Shown one piece after another: positions 23,501 to 35,267 of a stretch of DNA of 64,000 nucleotides. The translations under genes and the position numbers were made by a program. The notes under the pieces are model-generated. The model saw nothing but the letters and a program-made list of their open reading frames with translations. It was not told the DNA's origin and ran no database searches. Source of the stretch: Pratylenchus scribneri (Eukaryota; Nematoda; Chromadorea; Rhabditida; Pratylenchidae); NCBI GenBank assembly GCA_030063045.1, contig JAQSEB010000109.1, positions 62,001 to 126,000 on the forward strand, read 5' to 3'. Positions within the stretch are counted from its first letter, which is position 1, and each line of letters opens with the position of its first letter.

Positions 23501-25486
23501 AATTTCCCTTATTAGGAGGGATTCTCCCAAAAACATGTGAGATATTAATATTTCTGCTCTTTGATGCTTAAAAATTCCATAAAAAATTATTTTAATTTGT
23601 TTATTTGGTTATCAAAAAAGGCCAAATCTAATGCGCTAAAAACAACAAATTTTTTTAATTTATTTTATTAGGTTTTGCATTAGCATGTTATACGGCTTCT
23701 TTTTTATCGATAGGTTCGATAAAGGCAAAATACCATTGGAAGAATTAGGATTCATATTCCTATAACAAACTATGAATTTCAAACCGATTTATTTTTGTAA
23801 ACAACACTTCCCCTCCTAATTAATCGAAAATTGTTTTCAAAATTCCCGCTATAAAATTGATATTAATTGTCAATTATTTTTTTGCAAAAATGATATTGAA
23901 AAAATTTTGGTGGAAAAGGTCATTTGTCGAACAAACGCCCATACAAGCACTTTTAGGGAGCAAATTTCAACTTTTACTATTCACATTTCATATATAAATC
24001 TAAAAACCTATTTCCCATAAACTTTGTTATTGTCATTCGCTTCGAGAATTTGCATTCAGAAATTCCTCGTAAACATAGAAATAGGCCCAAGGGAGTTTTT
24101 TTCCATTTTTCTATGCCATCTTCCATTTTTCGGTCTTTGACATTTCCTTTTAGCCCATTATCCCTTGCAAATTTTAGGCACTTTTTGCCATTTTCATCGT
24201 TCAACCATAATTGGAAAACATAGCAAATTTAATCATAAAATTGATTATTTTCGTGGAAATCCTATTCAATTAGATATTAAAAAAATTTTTTCAGCGCTCT
24301 TCGGCGACCTCAACTTTCATCTCCTCCAAAAACACTTTGCATTCCCAAAGGCAGCATAATAATTCTGCCCCCCGGCAACAGAAGAACCAAAGCAGTGGCC
24401 ATTCCGTGCATCAAACGCCTCAGGCAATTGGTCGGCAGCAGTCAACATCCAAAGAGACTACGCCCATCGAAAAAGAAAGGGAAGAGGAAGCCAAGGCACA
24501 CGGCATTCATCAACACAACAAAAATAGCTCAACCACATTTTCCTCTCTATTGCTGTCCAAGAAGAGTGGCAGTGCCATAGGCAGTGGCAAAAAACATCGT
24601 CGTCGACGACAAAGGCCAAGCATTGGTGGTGGTGGTGGTGAAAAAGACATTTCATCGGGCAAAGGGGGAGAACAAGAGGAGAAGGAAGAGGAGGAGGAAG
24701 AATTTTTCCCATTTGTGGAAGGAGCCGAAATGCGTTTGTTAGGCGGCGGTGGCACAGGCGCCGATTCTTCCTCATCCGTCACCAGCGGCGGTGGCACAAA
24801 TAATAATGGAAAACAGCAAAATGCGGCGGGTACGGGTGGTGGTGGTGATTCAGCAATGGCACAGGTTGGTAAATTAAATATTTATTATTTCTTCCAAATT
24901 TGGTGGATTATGAGAGTATTTATCCATTACTTTAGGTTAACAAAAATTTTCAAGTCATTAAAAATATTTAGGTAATCGGTAGGTCCTAAATATGTCCATG
25001 GTTTATTGTTTAAAATAAAAAATATTTAAGACAAAAGTTGTTTTAAGTATATCTGCTTCTATATTTTAATTGAGGAAGAATCATTTAGCCGGTATTGTCG
25101 ATGAAATTTCAATAAGGCTTAAGCAAAATTTACAGACCTAAACTTCTCTGGGTTTAAACAATGGTCAGATTTTTGAAACAAGTTTATATTATTCTGCTGA
25201 AATAAAAATTTCATAGACAAAATCCCAAAATACCGGGTCTTTTGATCCTATTCAAGCATCTCTCGAAGTCTAGTCTTTTACTAGTATTTATTAAGTAAAA
25301 AATCTCGTAAATGATTATTAATTTTAAATTTTTGTTTTTCTACAGATGACTTCAAGTGGCAATAATGGAGGTGGGAATGCTGCTGGAATTGTGGATGGCC
25401 CATTGATGTTGCCGTTGGATTCATCAACAACTGCCACAGCTGGACAACAGTCCAGTGGAAAACGGGTCCAAGCAAAACAGAATCAG
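14549..25486 (+). CDS. Low-complexity acidic/basic protein, interrupted by a hAT element; 3' end not found
   Basis: Phase-consistent exons: 14549-14681 (ATG), 15077-15184, 15233-15285, 15924-15935 joined with 19013-19156 once the transposon is removed, 19536-19694, 24295-24864 and 25346-25486. The predicted product starts [18 protein letters not shown]. The interrupted exon encodes [20 protein letters not shown]. An acidic run of D/E, a basic HRRRRQRP patch and Gly/Ser/Gln-rich stretches follow. I do not recognise the family; the protein is probably largely disordered, with a possible nuclear role from the basic patches (inference). The last exon seen ends with a GTACAT donor in phase 0, so the gene continues. 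The next phase-0 exon I can support begins at 35268 (the F-box gene). As sequenced, the fourth exon is split after 12 nt by the hAT element. Confidence 0.55.
15936..19004 (+). mobile_element. hAT-superfamily DNA transposon, 3069 bp
   Basis: Terminal inverted repeats TAGAGCCCGGCGCG / CGCGCCGGGCTCTA, flanked by an exact 8-bp target duplication ACGGAGAT (15928-15935 and 19005-19012). Both ends carry about 150-200 bp of subterminal CCGGACC/GGTCCGG and CCGTAC motifs in a patchwork, the usual place for transposase binding. The interior encodes a BED-finger hAT transposase. The target was a host exon, and the exact TSD implies a fairly recent insertion. Confidence 0.96.
16469..18726 (+). pseudogene. 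hAT transposase (BED finger to hATC dimerisation domain), slightly decayed
   Basis: Cut-and-paste transposase. In order: a BED-type zinc finger (CIQC ... [11 protein letters not shown], 16540-16640), a region reading [42 protein letters not shown], a [10 protein letters not shown] motif (17355-17385), [27 protein letters not shown], and a C-terminal hATC block with [14 protein letters not shown]. Exons run about 16469-16750, 16755-17038, 17082-17270, 17313-17425, 17472-17578, 17621-18010, 18057-18132, 18180-18377 and 18421-18726. Two defects are visible. One is a one-base frame break near 16740, where the BED exon reads into TAA while the next segment continues in another frame. The other is that the donor after NMIK reads AAG|ATAAGA instead of GTAAGA. 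The copy may therefore be inactive, or it may use a splice form I could not find. Confidence 0.85.
19695..20654. other. Intron sequence of the interrupted gene
   Basis: AT-rich, no exon supported. A short stretch at 19690-19800 is GC-richer, with the words GCCCGGAG and CTCCGGGTAG, possibly a remnant of a TIR element. Confidence 0.35.
20663..20821. mobile_element. Short hAT-type MITE, 159 bp
   Basis: Perfect terminal inverted repeats CAGGGATGGGTTCGATG / CATCGAACCCATCCCTG, flanked by TCGGATAC on the left and TCGGATTC on the right (8-bp TSD with one mismatch). The interior is a run of TCGAAA/TTTCGA words forming a near-complete palindrome, with no ORF. The CAGGG ends and 8-bp TSD fit hAT. Its ends differ from those of the 3-kb hAT copy at 15936, so it belongs to a different family. 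Confidence 0.88.
20830..21863. other. Intron sequence
   Basis: No exon supported. The GC-richer stretch 21060-21410 is open on both strands but resembles no known protein. From 21490 to 21850 the sequence is built of degenerate AATTGCCTAAGGC-like words, probably an old repeat. Confidence 0.35.
22417..22487 (+). other. tRNA-like sequence (pseudo-tRNA or SINE head)
   Basis: 71 nt with a good B box (GGGTTCGAATCCC) and an A-box-like TTAGCTCAATG at the expected spacing. Only about four of seven acceptor-stem pairs form (GCCTCCT against CTGCGGC) and no clean anticodon arm can be drawn, so this is not a functional tRNA gene. A repetitive purine-rich tail follows, as in tRNA-derived SINEs. It sits inside a TIR element. 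Confidence 0.6.
22505..22730 (+). repeat. Purine-rich tandem repeat
   Basis: Tandem array of units such as AAATCAGAACAAGGAAAA and AAGTCAGAACAGTGCGCGAG, giving a higher-order period of about 85-90 bp. It follows directly after the tRNA-like module. Open frames across it encode K/E/Q/N-rich repeats and are probably not genes. Confidence 0.8.
23066..24294. other. Intron sequence
   Basis: No exon supported. A GC-richer patch at about 23240-23450 is open on both strands. The interval ends with the TTTTTTCAG acceptor of the exon at 24295. Confidence 0.35.
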
Positions 25487-26066
25487 GTACATTCGATTTT
25501 TTGAAAATTTTTATATATTTTATTAAAAAATTATATTTAAAAAATAGAAATGGAAAGGAATAAAATCAAATTTGAAATTTCAATGGTAAATTGCCAGAAG
25601 CATTTATCAACCTCAAAAACTATCTCTTAAATTTTCGAGCGTTTTTTAATTTATAAGCAAATATTCTGGGAAAGAGCTTAAAAATAATCATAGATGTCAG
25701 CACAAATAATTTAATTATCTCTCCAATTTTCTAAACTTTTTAAAGGCTATTAATTCACAAAATTTAATAACAAGACCACCCGCCGCCGATTGCCACTGAA
25801 AATAGTGCTGTGAATATTAAATTTAAAATTCAAAAAAGAATGCTAATTAATTTATCCATATAATATCAGTGAATTTATTCCAAAACTTTCCTGTCAATCA
25901 GCCATTTTTGAGGTATTAAAATTTGACCAAATATCTCCCTCCAACTTTATTTGCCTAACTCCTGTAAGCTTTTGATTGATCTAGCCTAAATCTATATGTA
26001 ATAATACTTATGCGAGTATGCATTATTGCCATGCTATTTTTTGATTCCATAAAATATAGCAAATTC

Positions 26067-26277
26067 GGTACTTTTGTACTTTGGGTCCCCTTTTTTGGAA
26101 AATGCTTATTCCCCCCTTTGGTTTGTCATATTTCGGGTTGGAGTAAGTCAAGGTTAGGATGGGATAAGGTAAGGATCATCGTACGAGTATCCTAAACCCA
26201 AAATCTAACCCAACCCTAACACCCATAGGGGGAACCAAGCACTTTCCAAAAAAGGGGACCCAAAGTACAAAAGTACC
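26067..26277. mobile_element. GGTAC-type MITE, 211 bp, 8-bp TSD
   Basis: Inverted ends GGTACTTTTGTACTTTGGG / CCCAAAGTACAAAAGTACC, extending inward over some 60 bp (AGGGGGAACCAAGCACTTTCC on the right mirrors the left arm). It is flanked by exact 8-bp copies of GCAAATTC (26059-26066 and 26278-26285). No ORF. Related to the element at 60058-60301 and to the broken one around 47594-53702. Confidence 0.9.
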
Positions 26278-26285
26278 GCAAATTC

Positions 26286-29200
26286 ATTGTGTATTCTATC
26301 CATAGTCTAAATCTATGGGCACATCTATGGCTGTAAAATTAGAATTCTGGACAAAAAAAATATTTTGAATAAATTTATTGACTTTTTATGTTTGAATTAT
26401 AATTAATGATATTCTCCTTTTAATTCAATCTGTGATTGATTGAAATATTTTTTTTTAGCATTTTTTGCAATCCCAAAATGTCCTTTCCGCTCAAAAACAT
26501 TCCCTACATTTACAGTTTTCATCCAACATTGCATTTCTACCTTCTTATTATTCTTATCAGGGACAACAAATCTTCTCAATGGGCTCATTTTCTTCCCTCC
26601 TCATTATTTCTTCCTTTTTTCCGTAACAAATTTTTTTCTGCCTTCTGCCAAACATTTGTGAGCATCACCTGTTTCGCCTCAAAGGGCTAAATGGGGGGCA
26701 AAATACGAAAATGCATGGCGTCAGCCCCCGGCGGGTAGCTAATTTTTATTTTTTCCTCTTTCCAATTCGCCTCATTTTTCGATGTGCTTTATGTTTTAAT
26801 GATGAAGCCCTGTTGTTGTCCCCGAATGATTTTTTCTCCCCCAAAATATTTTTCATTAGCCTAAAAGCGATAATCACATAGCCGGCAGCTTTATTAAACT
26901 TTTATTTTGTTTTCGGGCTTAAGTCTCCTAGGAATGGCCAAGATATATGTATATGGCTTCAAAAAAATTCGGAAAAGTATCGGTCCCATTTTAAAGTAAA
27001 AAATTTTAATTTTTAATCTTCGCCTATAAGAGAATTTCCAAAATCATGGGATCGAAATATCGAAATATGATTTTGATGTTGGAGTGAAATCAATGGTCAA
27101 AAACTTATTAAAATTTAAATTTTTCTTTCTAATTTTCCTATGATTTTTATTTAGAAACATTTCCCGAGACTTGAAGTTAAAACCACTCTTAAAAGTTCTC
27201 CAACCTAGTAAACCCATTAATTAATTTTTTTTCAAAAAGTAAATATGTAAACGAACAATAATTTTACTTAAATCATGATTTTTGCCCCAGGAAATTTTTT
27301 AGAATTTTTGACTTTCTAAGATTTTATAGGAAACGAAAATTTTCCGCCACCAATTTTTACAAATTTTTATCTATTATAATCAAAATTATCAAAACCATTT
27401 TAATTGTTTGTTGATCGGGTCAACAAACCTCTGAGAACCCAATTGATTCCTCCCTCCCTAATTGCCTCATCAATATTCAATACACAAGATTGAGCAAATT
27501 AAATTTTTTTTACTTTCTTCAATGAATTGTAAAATAATTTCCATCCCTACATCGACAGACCTCTTTTATGAATTGCCGAATTTTTTCCCCCAATTATCCA
27601 GATCATTTTGTTGAGGGCTATGGCCAAACAGCTGCGATTAAAAGGGATCTAATTTCAACAGAGCTGAGCATATCCCACCCAAATCGATGTTTATTAGGTG
27701 GAGCAATCCAATTTTTTACTTTTCCAATCAATTTCCCAATTCCCATCCATTTTATAATTGACAAAAAATTAGTCGATAATTATCCTGAATAAAAAATTCC
27801 AAGCAAATCAATTAAGCTAAGAAATTCCATTTTTACAACTGAATTACACTAAAATGTTCCTTTGAATTTCTATAGATAATTATTCCAACATAATTTTCAA
27901 TAATTCACCAAAATTCTTCACTTCTCAAATAATTTTAATTTGAATTGGATCTTCTCAATTGGAACAAATTAAAGGCTAATTCCAATGCCGCAATAAATAT
28001 AGTAAGTTAAAATTAAATAAAAAATAGAGTTAAAAAAATATAATTATTACATTCTTAAACACAACGTGGATTTATCATCTACCTATATCCGGATCGTAAA
28101 ATTATAAGAGAGTTGTCTATTGATATGGTAGGACCGCGCGTTTGCGGATAAAACAATTGGAAAAAAATCAGAAATGAAATACATTCCAATCAGGAAATAT
28201 AAACATTTCAGTCTTGGTAAAATAAAAATTTAAAAAGTTTTTCCACAATTAACCATAAATAAAGATTCAATTAAACACACAAAATTTTTTCCTTCGGTGA
28301 AATATAAATAAAATTACAATTTCCCTTCGGCCAAACAGTAATAGAAAAAACAAAATTTCTCTGGTGCAAAAAATACAAAAATTAAAGCATTTTTCCCAAA
28401 GTGAAAAGTAAAACATAAATATATTTTCCTTGTATTATATAAAATTTAATTTTACATATTTTTATTTTCCATTTCAATATGTTTAAATATTTATAATATT
28501 TTTTTCACTATGTTAACTCATATTTATTTTGTTCCTTTGCCTAGCATTTTAGTGTGCACTGTGCACTTATGGAATATATTTCTTCTTAAAGCCAAGCTAA
28601 TAATTACATATTATTGTAATAAAAGTGCGCGACCTTCGCATATATTTATTTGTATGTGTGACTTGACTTGTTTGCGAATATACCTCACTCCATTCATTCA
28701 TCCGGCTTTTGTGCTTTATTAGTCTAACCGGTCTCCCATTATCCTTTTGCAAAAATTATTATTGTTATTGTGTCGCTGGAAAGTGTGGCCGAATGTTAAA
28801 TGAATAAAAGATAAAGGAGGGGCGAGTTGATGACAATTGAAAGATAAGACAAAAGCCGCCACACAAAAACAATGAGTCAAAAAATGCGCTAAAGCTTGAT
28901 GCCCAATTTTTTTTTATAATTTTTTAGTTCTGGAATGAGATTTTTTCTACCAGAATTCGGAACTTAATAATGTTATCTTTCCCACTATTTTTTAGGCAAT
29001 ATTGCGACTTAAAAAAGCGGCTAATCGCCCTCCAATTTCTTTATTTTTAATTCAACCCCAAGCGTACAATCATTAAAATCTTATAAAAATGCATATAAAA
29101 TCCTCAATGTTTTATGCCCTGGAGCAATTTTTAGTATAATTTTGGTTTAAAAACTGCATTTATTTCATTTAAGGCAATGCCAATGTCAACATTTACAAAT

Positions 29201-29759
29201 GCCACCTATCTATATTTTAAATTTCAATGCCGGCATTTTGCTTATCAAAATTTGGAGAAGATTAGTTAAAATGGAGGTCATATTCATGTATTTCATTCAT
29301 AATTGCCCACATTTATTTGGGTAATTCTTATTACATATTTTGAATTGAAATTTGGCGCGCTCCACCAAATCTCATAGCTGTCCCGCCAATTTCTTTAATT
29401 TCTCACCAGCCTTTCAGAAAATGCTCCCCTCCCAATAAAATTACAATTGCAACATTTTTTTCCATCCTTCAATTTGACACTCCAAGACAAAAAAAAACGC
29501 TCCAAAATCCCATTTTCCCACATCCGCAAAAAGCAGGGAAGGGGGGAAATTGTTGATCCGCCTTTCTTCTTTTTCTTCCAATTTTCTTCATTCAGAGTGT
29601 GTAAAATGCGAAAAGGCTCCTGCAGAATAGAAAATGTGCCCAATTTCTGTACAACCCAACATTTAATTGTTGAATGTTGTATTTTTTTTATTCCGAAAAA
29701 AAATTATTTCCCTTTTCGACTCATTTTTCCAAAGAACAATTAACCAAATAAAGAAAGTA
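26286..29759. other. Non-coding, 3.5 kb
   Basis: No exon with splice context was recognised. Short ORFs (for example 27568-27792 and 29447-29743) look random. It may be intron if the gene at 14549 continues into the F-box exons. Confidence 0.35.
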
Positions 29760-30672
29760 CGAGCGTTGGGATGCCGCTGGCGCGGCATCCCAACGCTCGG
29801 CAAAATGCTTTAAAATAAAAATAATGGAAAGCTATAAACTCTCAGTTACAGTTCTATTTAAATGATAAGACAGAAAAAAAAACAAATTCGCCTCCCTCAT
29901 ATTAATTAGATATTATTGGAAAATTAGCTTAATTTATTAATGATCATCACCTCCAACTATGTCTCTAATCATTATTTTAGTTCTATTCATTTATCCAAGT
30001 TTCATTCTCGACCATTCCCAGCTTTTTATGCTTAATTCTCGATCATTCCCAGCTTTTTATGCTTCCTTCTCGATTATTCCCAGCCTTTTATAGTTCATTT
30101 TCGACTATTTCTACCATTTTTTACTTTTTTCAACTTTTCCCGATATATTATTTTACATTTTTATCTCCTTTCTTGCCATCCCGGCTTTTTATTTTTCATT
30201 CTCGAAAATTCCAGTCATTTTCATTTCAAACCGAAAATTTCCAGGATATTCTAAACATTTTTCCTTTCATTTTCAAATCAAGGCATTGTATTATCCCATT
30301 GTTCTCTCTAAATTCCATGCTTTACCTCTCTTTCCCATTTATGCCAACCCATTCTGGATTATATTCTAATCGATATTTCAATGAATTAAATGCTCAAGGG
30401 AGCGCCCGGGAGCCGCTGCGCGGCTCCCGGCCGCTCCCAAAGTTATTTTGTCTAATTAATTTTATAGTATATAATGCTTTTATTTTAATTATTTCTTTAA
30501 TTAATATTCTTAACCATTTTTTCTATTTTCAATCTATTTTACATTTAATTTCACAAAACTATTTATTTTATTTTTCTTTATTTCTTTTTACTTTATGTCT
30601 AAAAATTTTATTTCTTTATTCCATCATTTATTTTTGGACGAAAAATCTAAAAATATAAATAAACAAAACGCC
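29760..30672. mobile_element. Two-hairpin compound repeat, copy B
   Basis: Hairpin 1 at 29760-29799 has 18-nt perfect arms (CGAGCGTTGGGATGCCGC) and loop TGGC. Sequence resembling the same interval of copy A follows (AAAATGCTTTAAAATAA...TGGAAAGCT), then about 0.4 kb of pyrimidine-rich repeats (CTCGATCATTCCCAGC). Hairpin 2 at 30398-30438 comes next, then an AT-rich tail ending AAAACGCCA. The order and orientation match copy A at 4205-5646, but the pyrimidine tract is shorter and built from a different unit. The 199-codon ORF across it is pyrimidine-derived and not credible as a gene. Confidence 0.6.
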
Positions 30673-33600
30673 AAAGTTAAAATATTCAAATGTCAATTTG
30701 TCCCGGAACTCTCCATTTAATATATTTAGATTAGCAAAAATTGCCATCCATAAATTAATTCTGGGAAAGGTGAAAATGCCTAGTAGAGCTGAAGAGGATC
30801 GAAGATCAAAACTTTCAGCGGATAATTACATAATTATAGATATAATGGGCCGAGAGGAACGAACGGATTTAGGTCCTGCTGTAGTGCCGATGTTTTTCAG
30901 TCCAGAGTCCATTTATTTTATAAATAGATTAAAAAAATATTCTTTGGCAAATTCACTCCAAAAATGGAATTTTGATTCTTGAAAAAACTCTAAAAAATTA
31001 GTTTTTTGTCAAATACTTTCTAAAAATAGAAATTCAATCCTCTGGCAAATTCCCACTTTCTTTGAATTTATAAATAGCTTTATATTAAATTTATCCGGAA
31101 CCAATCAAAAATGAAAGCATAAACTAAAACTTTTACGGTTCCACATCATAATTATTCGCTCTTCATTAATTTACATCATGCGCGTTAATATGCATGTTTT
31201 CGCAGAAGAATTTTTATGGGAAATGAATAAATATGTGAGGGATTTGGATGGAATAATGGTCGACGCGCGCATTCCTTCTGTCCAATGTTGCGTAAAGGCT
31301 AATTTAAATTAAATATGGACGCATGTTTTCAATCTTCTTCCCTCATTTAAAATATCTTTGCCGAATATTCCATTTGCTTCTAAATTTAGAAAGGGATTTT
31401 TAAAATATTTTTTTCCAAAATAACAACCATTTAACATCAAAAATTTCCATACATTTTTATCTCGTTGTGATTAACGCTTATAATTCACCAACGACAGAAT
31501 TTATTTTGACGATTTTGATACAAATTAAAAAGTTGTCTATTCTATGATTTTATTTTATTTAAATTGGTCGAAAATTGTTTAATTGGTGCTTAAAAAACTA
31601 TTTAAAAAGATATTTTGGATTAATAAAATTATAGATATTTTATGAGCACTTCTCAAATTCTAAACAATTGAAATAAAATTTATATTATTAAATTGCCAAA
31701 AATCCACTCTTTAATTAGATACCAAATCATCAAAATCAGTTCAATCAATGAACTTTAATGTTATACCAACAAGTTATTGCAATTAAGGAAGGCTTTCTTC
31801 ATAAACTAATTCAAAATTATACAATAATTATTTAACAATATTTAACCAAAAATCCATCTTTCTAGGGCCTTTTAACACCGGCGGCTGGTACGACCCATAA
31901 AAAATTTTCACAAGGAAAAGGGCGCCATTAAGGGATAGTCCGCGCGCCCCTTCAACTCTTTAATGTGTCCATCCAAGGACAACAGCACAGAAAATGGGCA
32001 ACACAAAATTTGGGCTTTCCATCCACATTTGACCATCTGCTCTTTTAATTCGCACCAAAATATTGTTCATTGTTGCCCATTTCCCACTGTGCGCTTTTTG
32101 CGCGCAAATTTAATTTTATGAATCCAATTTTGTGACCCCCATTTTGGGCACATTGGGCAAACCAAACAAGATTTAGGCAATATCCAAATCCATAGAGCCA
32201 GACACCAATTCGCCTTCCTTCCTAATTATCCATTAAATGAAGAATTTACTGGAAATTTCGCAAAGATTTGCTTAAAATTTAGGAGCTAAGGAATATAGAT
32301 TTGGATTTGTGACATATATTTAGGTACGAATTAATGTTATAATTATATTTAGGACTAGCCTAGAAGACATCGAGCTTTAGGCAATATTAAAAAGGTTAAA
32401 ATTTAAAACAAAGATTCCAAAAATTCTAATTGTCCAAAAATGTCAAAATATCCAATCCCTCAAAAACTTCAAAAATGACTCAAAATATCTATTGACCATA
32501 ATTCAAATAAGAAGGCCAAAATTTTCAATTCCTCTAATTCGTAAAACCGAAATGATTCCAGTCAAAAAAAAAAGTCAAAAATCTAAAGACCAAATCTATT
32601 TTGCCACTTTTTATATTTTTTTATAATTTTACCGAACCGATAAACAAGATCGCTGCCATAAATTAAGGAAGATAAGAAAAATGTTTGTACTCTTTTCTTA
32701 ATTTTTAAGATTATTATTAGACCTCTTGTGTATAGCTTGATTCTCGGTCACTTCTCATTTTAAATAAACGTACAAGAGCGAAACCATTGCTCTGCTATAC
32801 CTAATAAACAACCCAAAGGCAAACCACTTTTAAGTGAGGAAAGGAAATGAGGAAGAATTATTTGAGGAGGACATTTGCTCACCCGGGGCGATGAATTTTT
32901 CGTGGAGGATAAAATGGAAAAGAATGAAGGAAGGACGAAGAAGAAGATGGAGGGCGAAAGGTCACATTGTCCTCTATCGTCCATACTCCATATCCATACA
33001 CAAACAAAAATCCTTCACATTCTTGATTCTTCCTCACATTTGCACTCATATATTTCCCCATATTTTAAAGAATAAGATGGGGAGGAGGAAGGAACAATCC
33101 AAATTGCAAATAATATCCTCAAAATATTATTGAGGAGGCATGCGCACCCACCTTTTTCTTCCAATTCTACAATTCGCAACACACATTTACACTCACTAAA
33201 ATTCAGTTTCCATGAAAAAATTTCTGCAAATTTATAATGTGATCCTCAACTTTTTCCTAGATTTAGCCTCTGGGAATGGGAACGATATACACCCTCCAGA
33301 ATACTCCAGAGAAATCATCCTTGGAATTATCTTCGAAATTTTCAAAAATTAGGAAATTCAAGGTCCTCAAACCTAGTCACCAAAATTTTGTCCGAAAACC
33401 CAGAGTAATCCCTGTGGTTTTAGCCAATATCCATCCGTAACAAACATAATTATCAATAATTTATTCGATCACATGTTCCCCCCGATAAAAATTTCCATAT
33501 TAAATCCCTATTAATTTATTTCATTAATAGGGCGCATTTTTTTTTGTTTTTACTCTAAATGAGTTTCTGGATGTATAAATAGTTTTTGAGTTTTTTAAGA

Positions 33601-33980
33601 GTAACTTTGTTTTGCATATTTTCGTCTTTTTTTGGAAAAAATTGAAAATTAAAATTTGCATATTTTAAGAAATTTTTTACAAAATTTGCATATTTTGGCA
33701 CTTTTTCACGCATATAAATCCGGGCCTTGCTCGTCTTCAGTGAAAAATTTAATCCCCCAGTAACATATAAATTGTTTATAAATTTAATCAAATTTATTTG
33801 TTTGCCTGAAAAATGTATAATTTTTTTAAAAAATTTTTCCTTCAATTTCTGTTAACATAGTCATAGCATAGGCATTTTTCAACTTCAAAATTCATAAATA
33901 CTCAATTTTGAGTCGCTTCATAAATTCCTAAATAATTCCACACAGAGAGCTTATAAAATAATTTATTCCGTGTAAATATT
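30673..33980. other. Non-coding, 3.3 kb
   Basis: No supported gene. Short ORFs at 30698, 32834 and 33555 have no splice context or recognisable content. Confidence 0.35.
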
Positions 33981-34478
33981 ATGCAAATATTACGGTATAA
34001 AAATTTATTGGCCAAATTCGACAAAAATGAAGGAAGAAATGGCACAACCAAAAATGCCGAAAAAGATGAAGTCATTTTGCATGCCCTCTATTTGATGGAC
34101 CCGTTGGTGCATTTTGATTGTAGCGTTGTTAATGATGGAATTTTATGGGATTGGCGACTGGAAAATGACAACACCGTTTTTCGTGAGGAAATTGGCATCG
34201 ATTTTGGCACATCGAAACATCAAAGAAGATCAACAACTTTGGATAAAACAAAATCGACGAATTTTTGTTGGTCAACTCGGGTGGCCCCATTGCGTCCAAT
34301 GCCAGTCGGAACTATTGCGCATAAAAGCCGAAATAGTGGGGTAAATGGAGAGAGCGGAATGAATATAGACTATGTGAAAATTGAGGGAATTTCGGAGAGT
34401 CGGAAAAAAAAAGAAAAAATACAAAAATCGATTAGGAAAAACATAATAATTAAAAATCAATTAAATGAAATAGTATAG
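33981..34478 (+). CDS. Hypothetical ORF, 165 codons
   Basis: An isolated open frame, noticeably more GC-rich than its surroundings. It encodes a soluble, charged protein with segments such as DEVILHALYLMDPLVHFDCS and VNDGILWDWRLENDN and a lysine-rich tail. The stop TAG is followed about 40 nt later by AATAAA (34520), consistent with a gene 3' end. A second frame (34114-34344) is also open over the core, so the true frame may switch at an unseen intron. I recognise no family. It could be a terminal exon of an upstream gene. Confidence 0.3.
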   Translation: MQILRYKNLLAKFDKNEGRNGTTKNAEKDEVILHALYLMDPLVHFDCSVVNDGILWDWRLENDNTVFREEIGIDFGTSKHQRRSTTLDKTKSTNFCWSTRVAPLRPMPVGTIAHKSRNSGVNGESGMNIDYVKIEGISESRKKKEKIQKSIRKNIIIKNQLNEIV

Positions 34479-34529
34479 AAAGAGGAGAAATACAAAAAAA
34501 AAAAAAACTAAAAAGAATCAATAAATAGA

Positions 34530-35260
34530 TAAAACGGTATAAAAATTTGGTATTTGCTAATAATAACTTTTTTCAAAATTTAAATTTCAAGCGATTTTTA
34601 TTTTTTTCTCCTTTAAATTTCTGAAAAATTGTTTATTTTTTTTTATTTTATTTCAAAAATTAATTTGAATAATGAAAAAAAGAATGTTAAATTATTAAAG
34701 ATTTTAACAAATATTTTCCAATTATATTTTCTCCCTCATTTTTTATTTGCATTTTGGACATGACAATTTTGTTCCTTCTTTTATTATATTCATGTGTGTG
34801 GCTGGCAGTAATATTTTGAAGGAGGCTGGAAATGGGAATAAAATAAATAGAATGGAATAAAATTTTTTTGCACTAGTAACAATAAAATTATTGGAGTTGG
34901 GAGTGTAGGGTAGATTGGAGGACAACAAAAATATAATAAAATTATGTTGAAGACAAATTATTTTGTGTTGTATTTTTTGTTTAATTTACAATTGTACATT
35001 TCTAATATTTAAAAGAATTTTATTTAGCAAAAAATTTACCTAAATTTTTTAATTCAAATTTTTCAAGTGAAAATTTTAAAATTAGTAAAAAATGAATTAA
35101 TTTGAAAAAAATTAAATAATTAAATTAAAAATAAATTTCACTAAAAAAACAATAAAAGAGCAAATAATAATAATTATTAAATTAAATAAATTTAAAAATA
35201 TCATTAATAATTTAAAAATAATATTAATAAATTAAAATTCATTTTTTAAATGTATTAATA
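34530..35260. other. Intergenic or intron, very AT-rich
   Basis: No features apart from poly-T/A stretches. It ends in the TATTTTCAG acceptor that directly precedes the ATG of the F-box gene. Confidence 0.4.
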
Positions 35261-35267
35261 TTTTCAG

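Noticed and set aside
30059..30658. 199-codon plus-strand ORF
   Set aside because: Phe/Ser/Leu/Ile-rich translation of pyrimidine repeats and an AT-rich tail running through a GC hairpin; part of the two-hairpin element.
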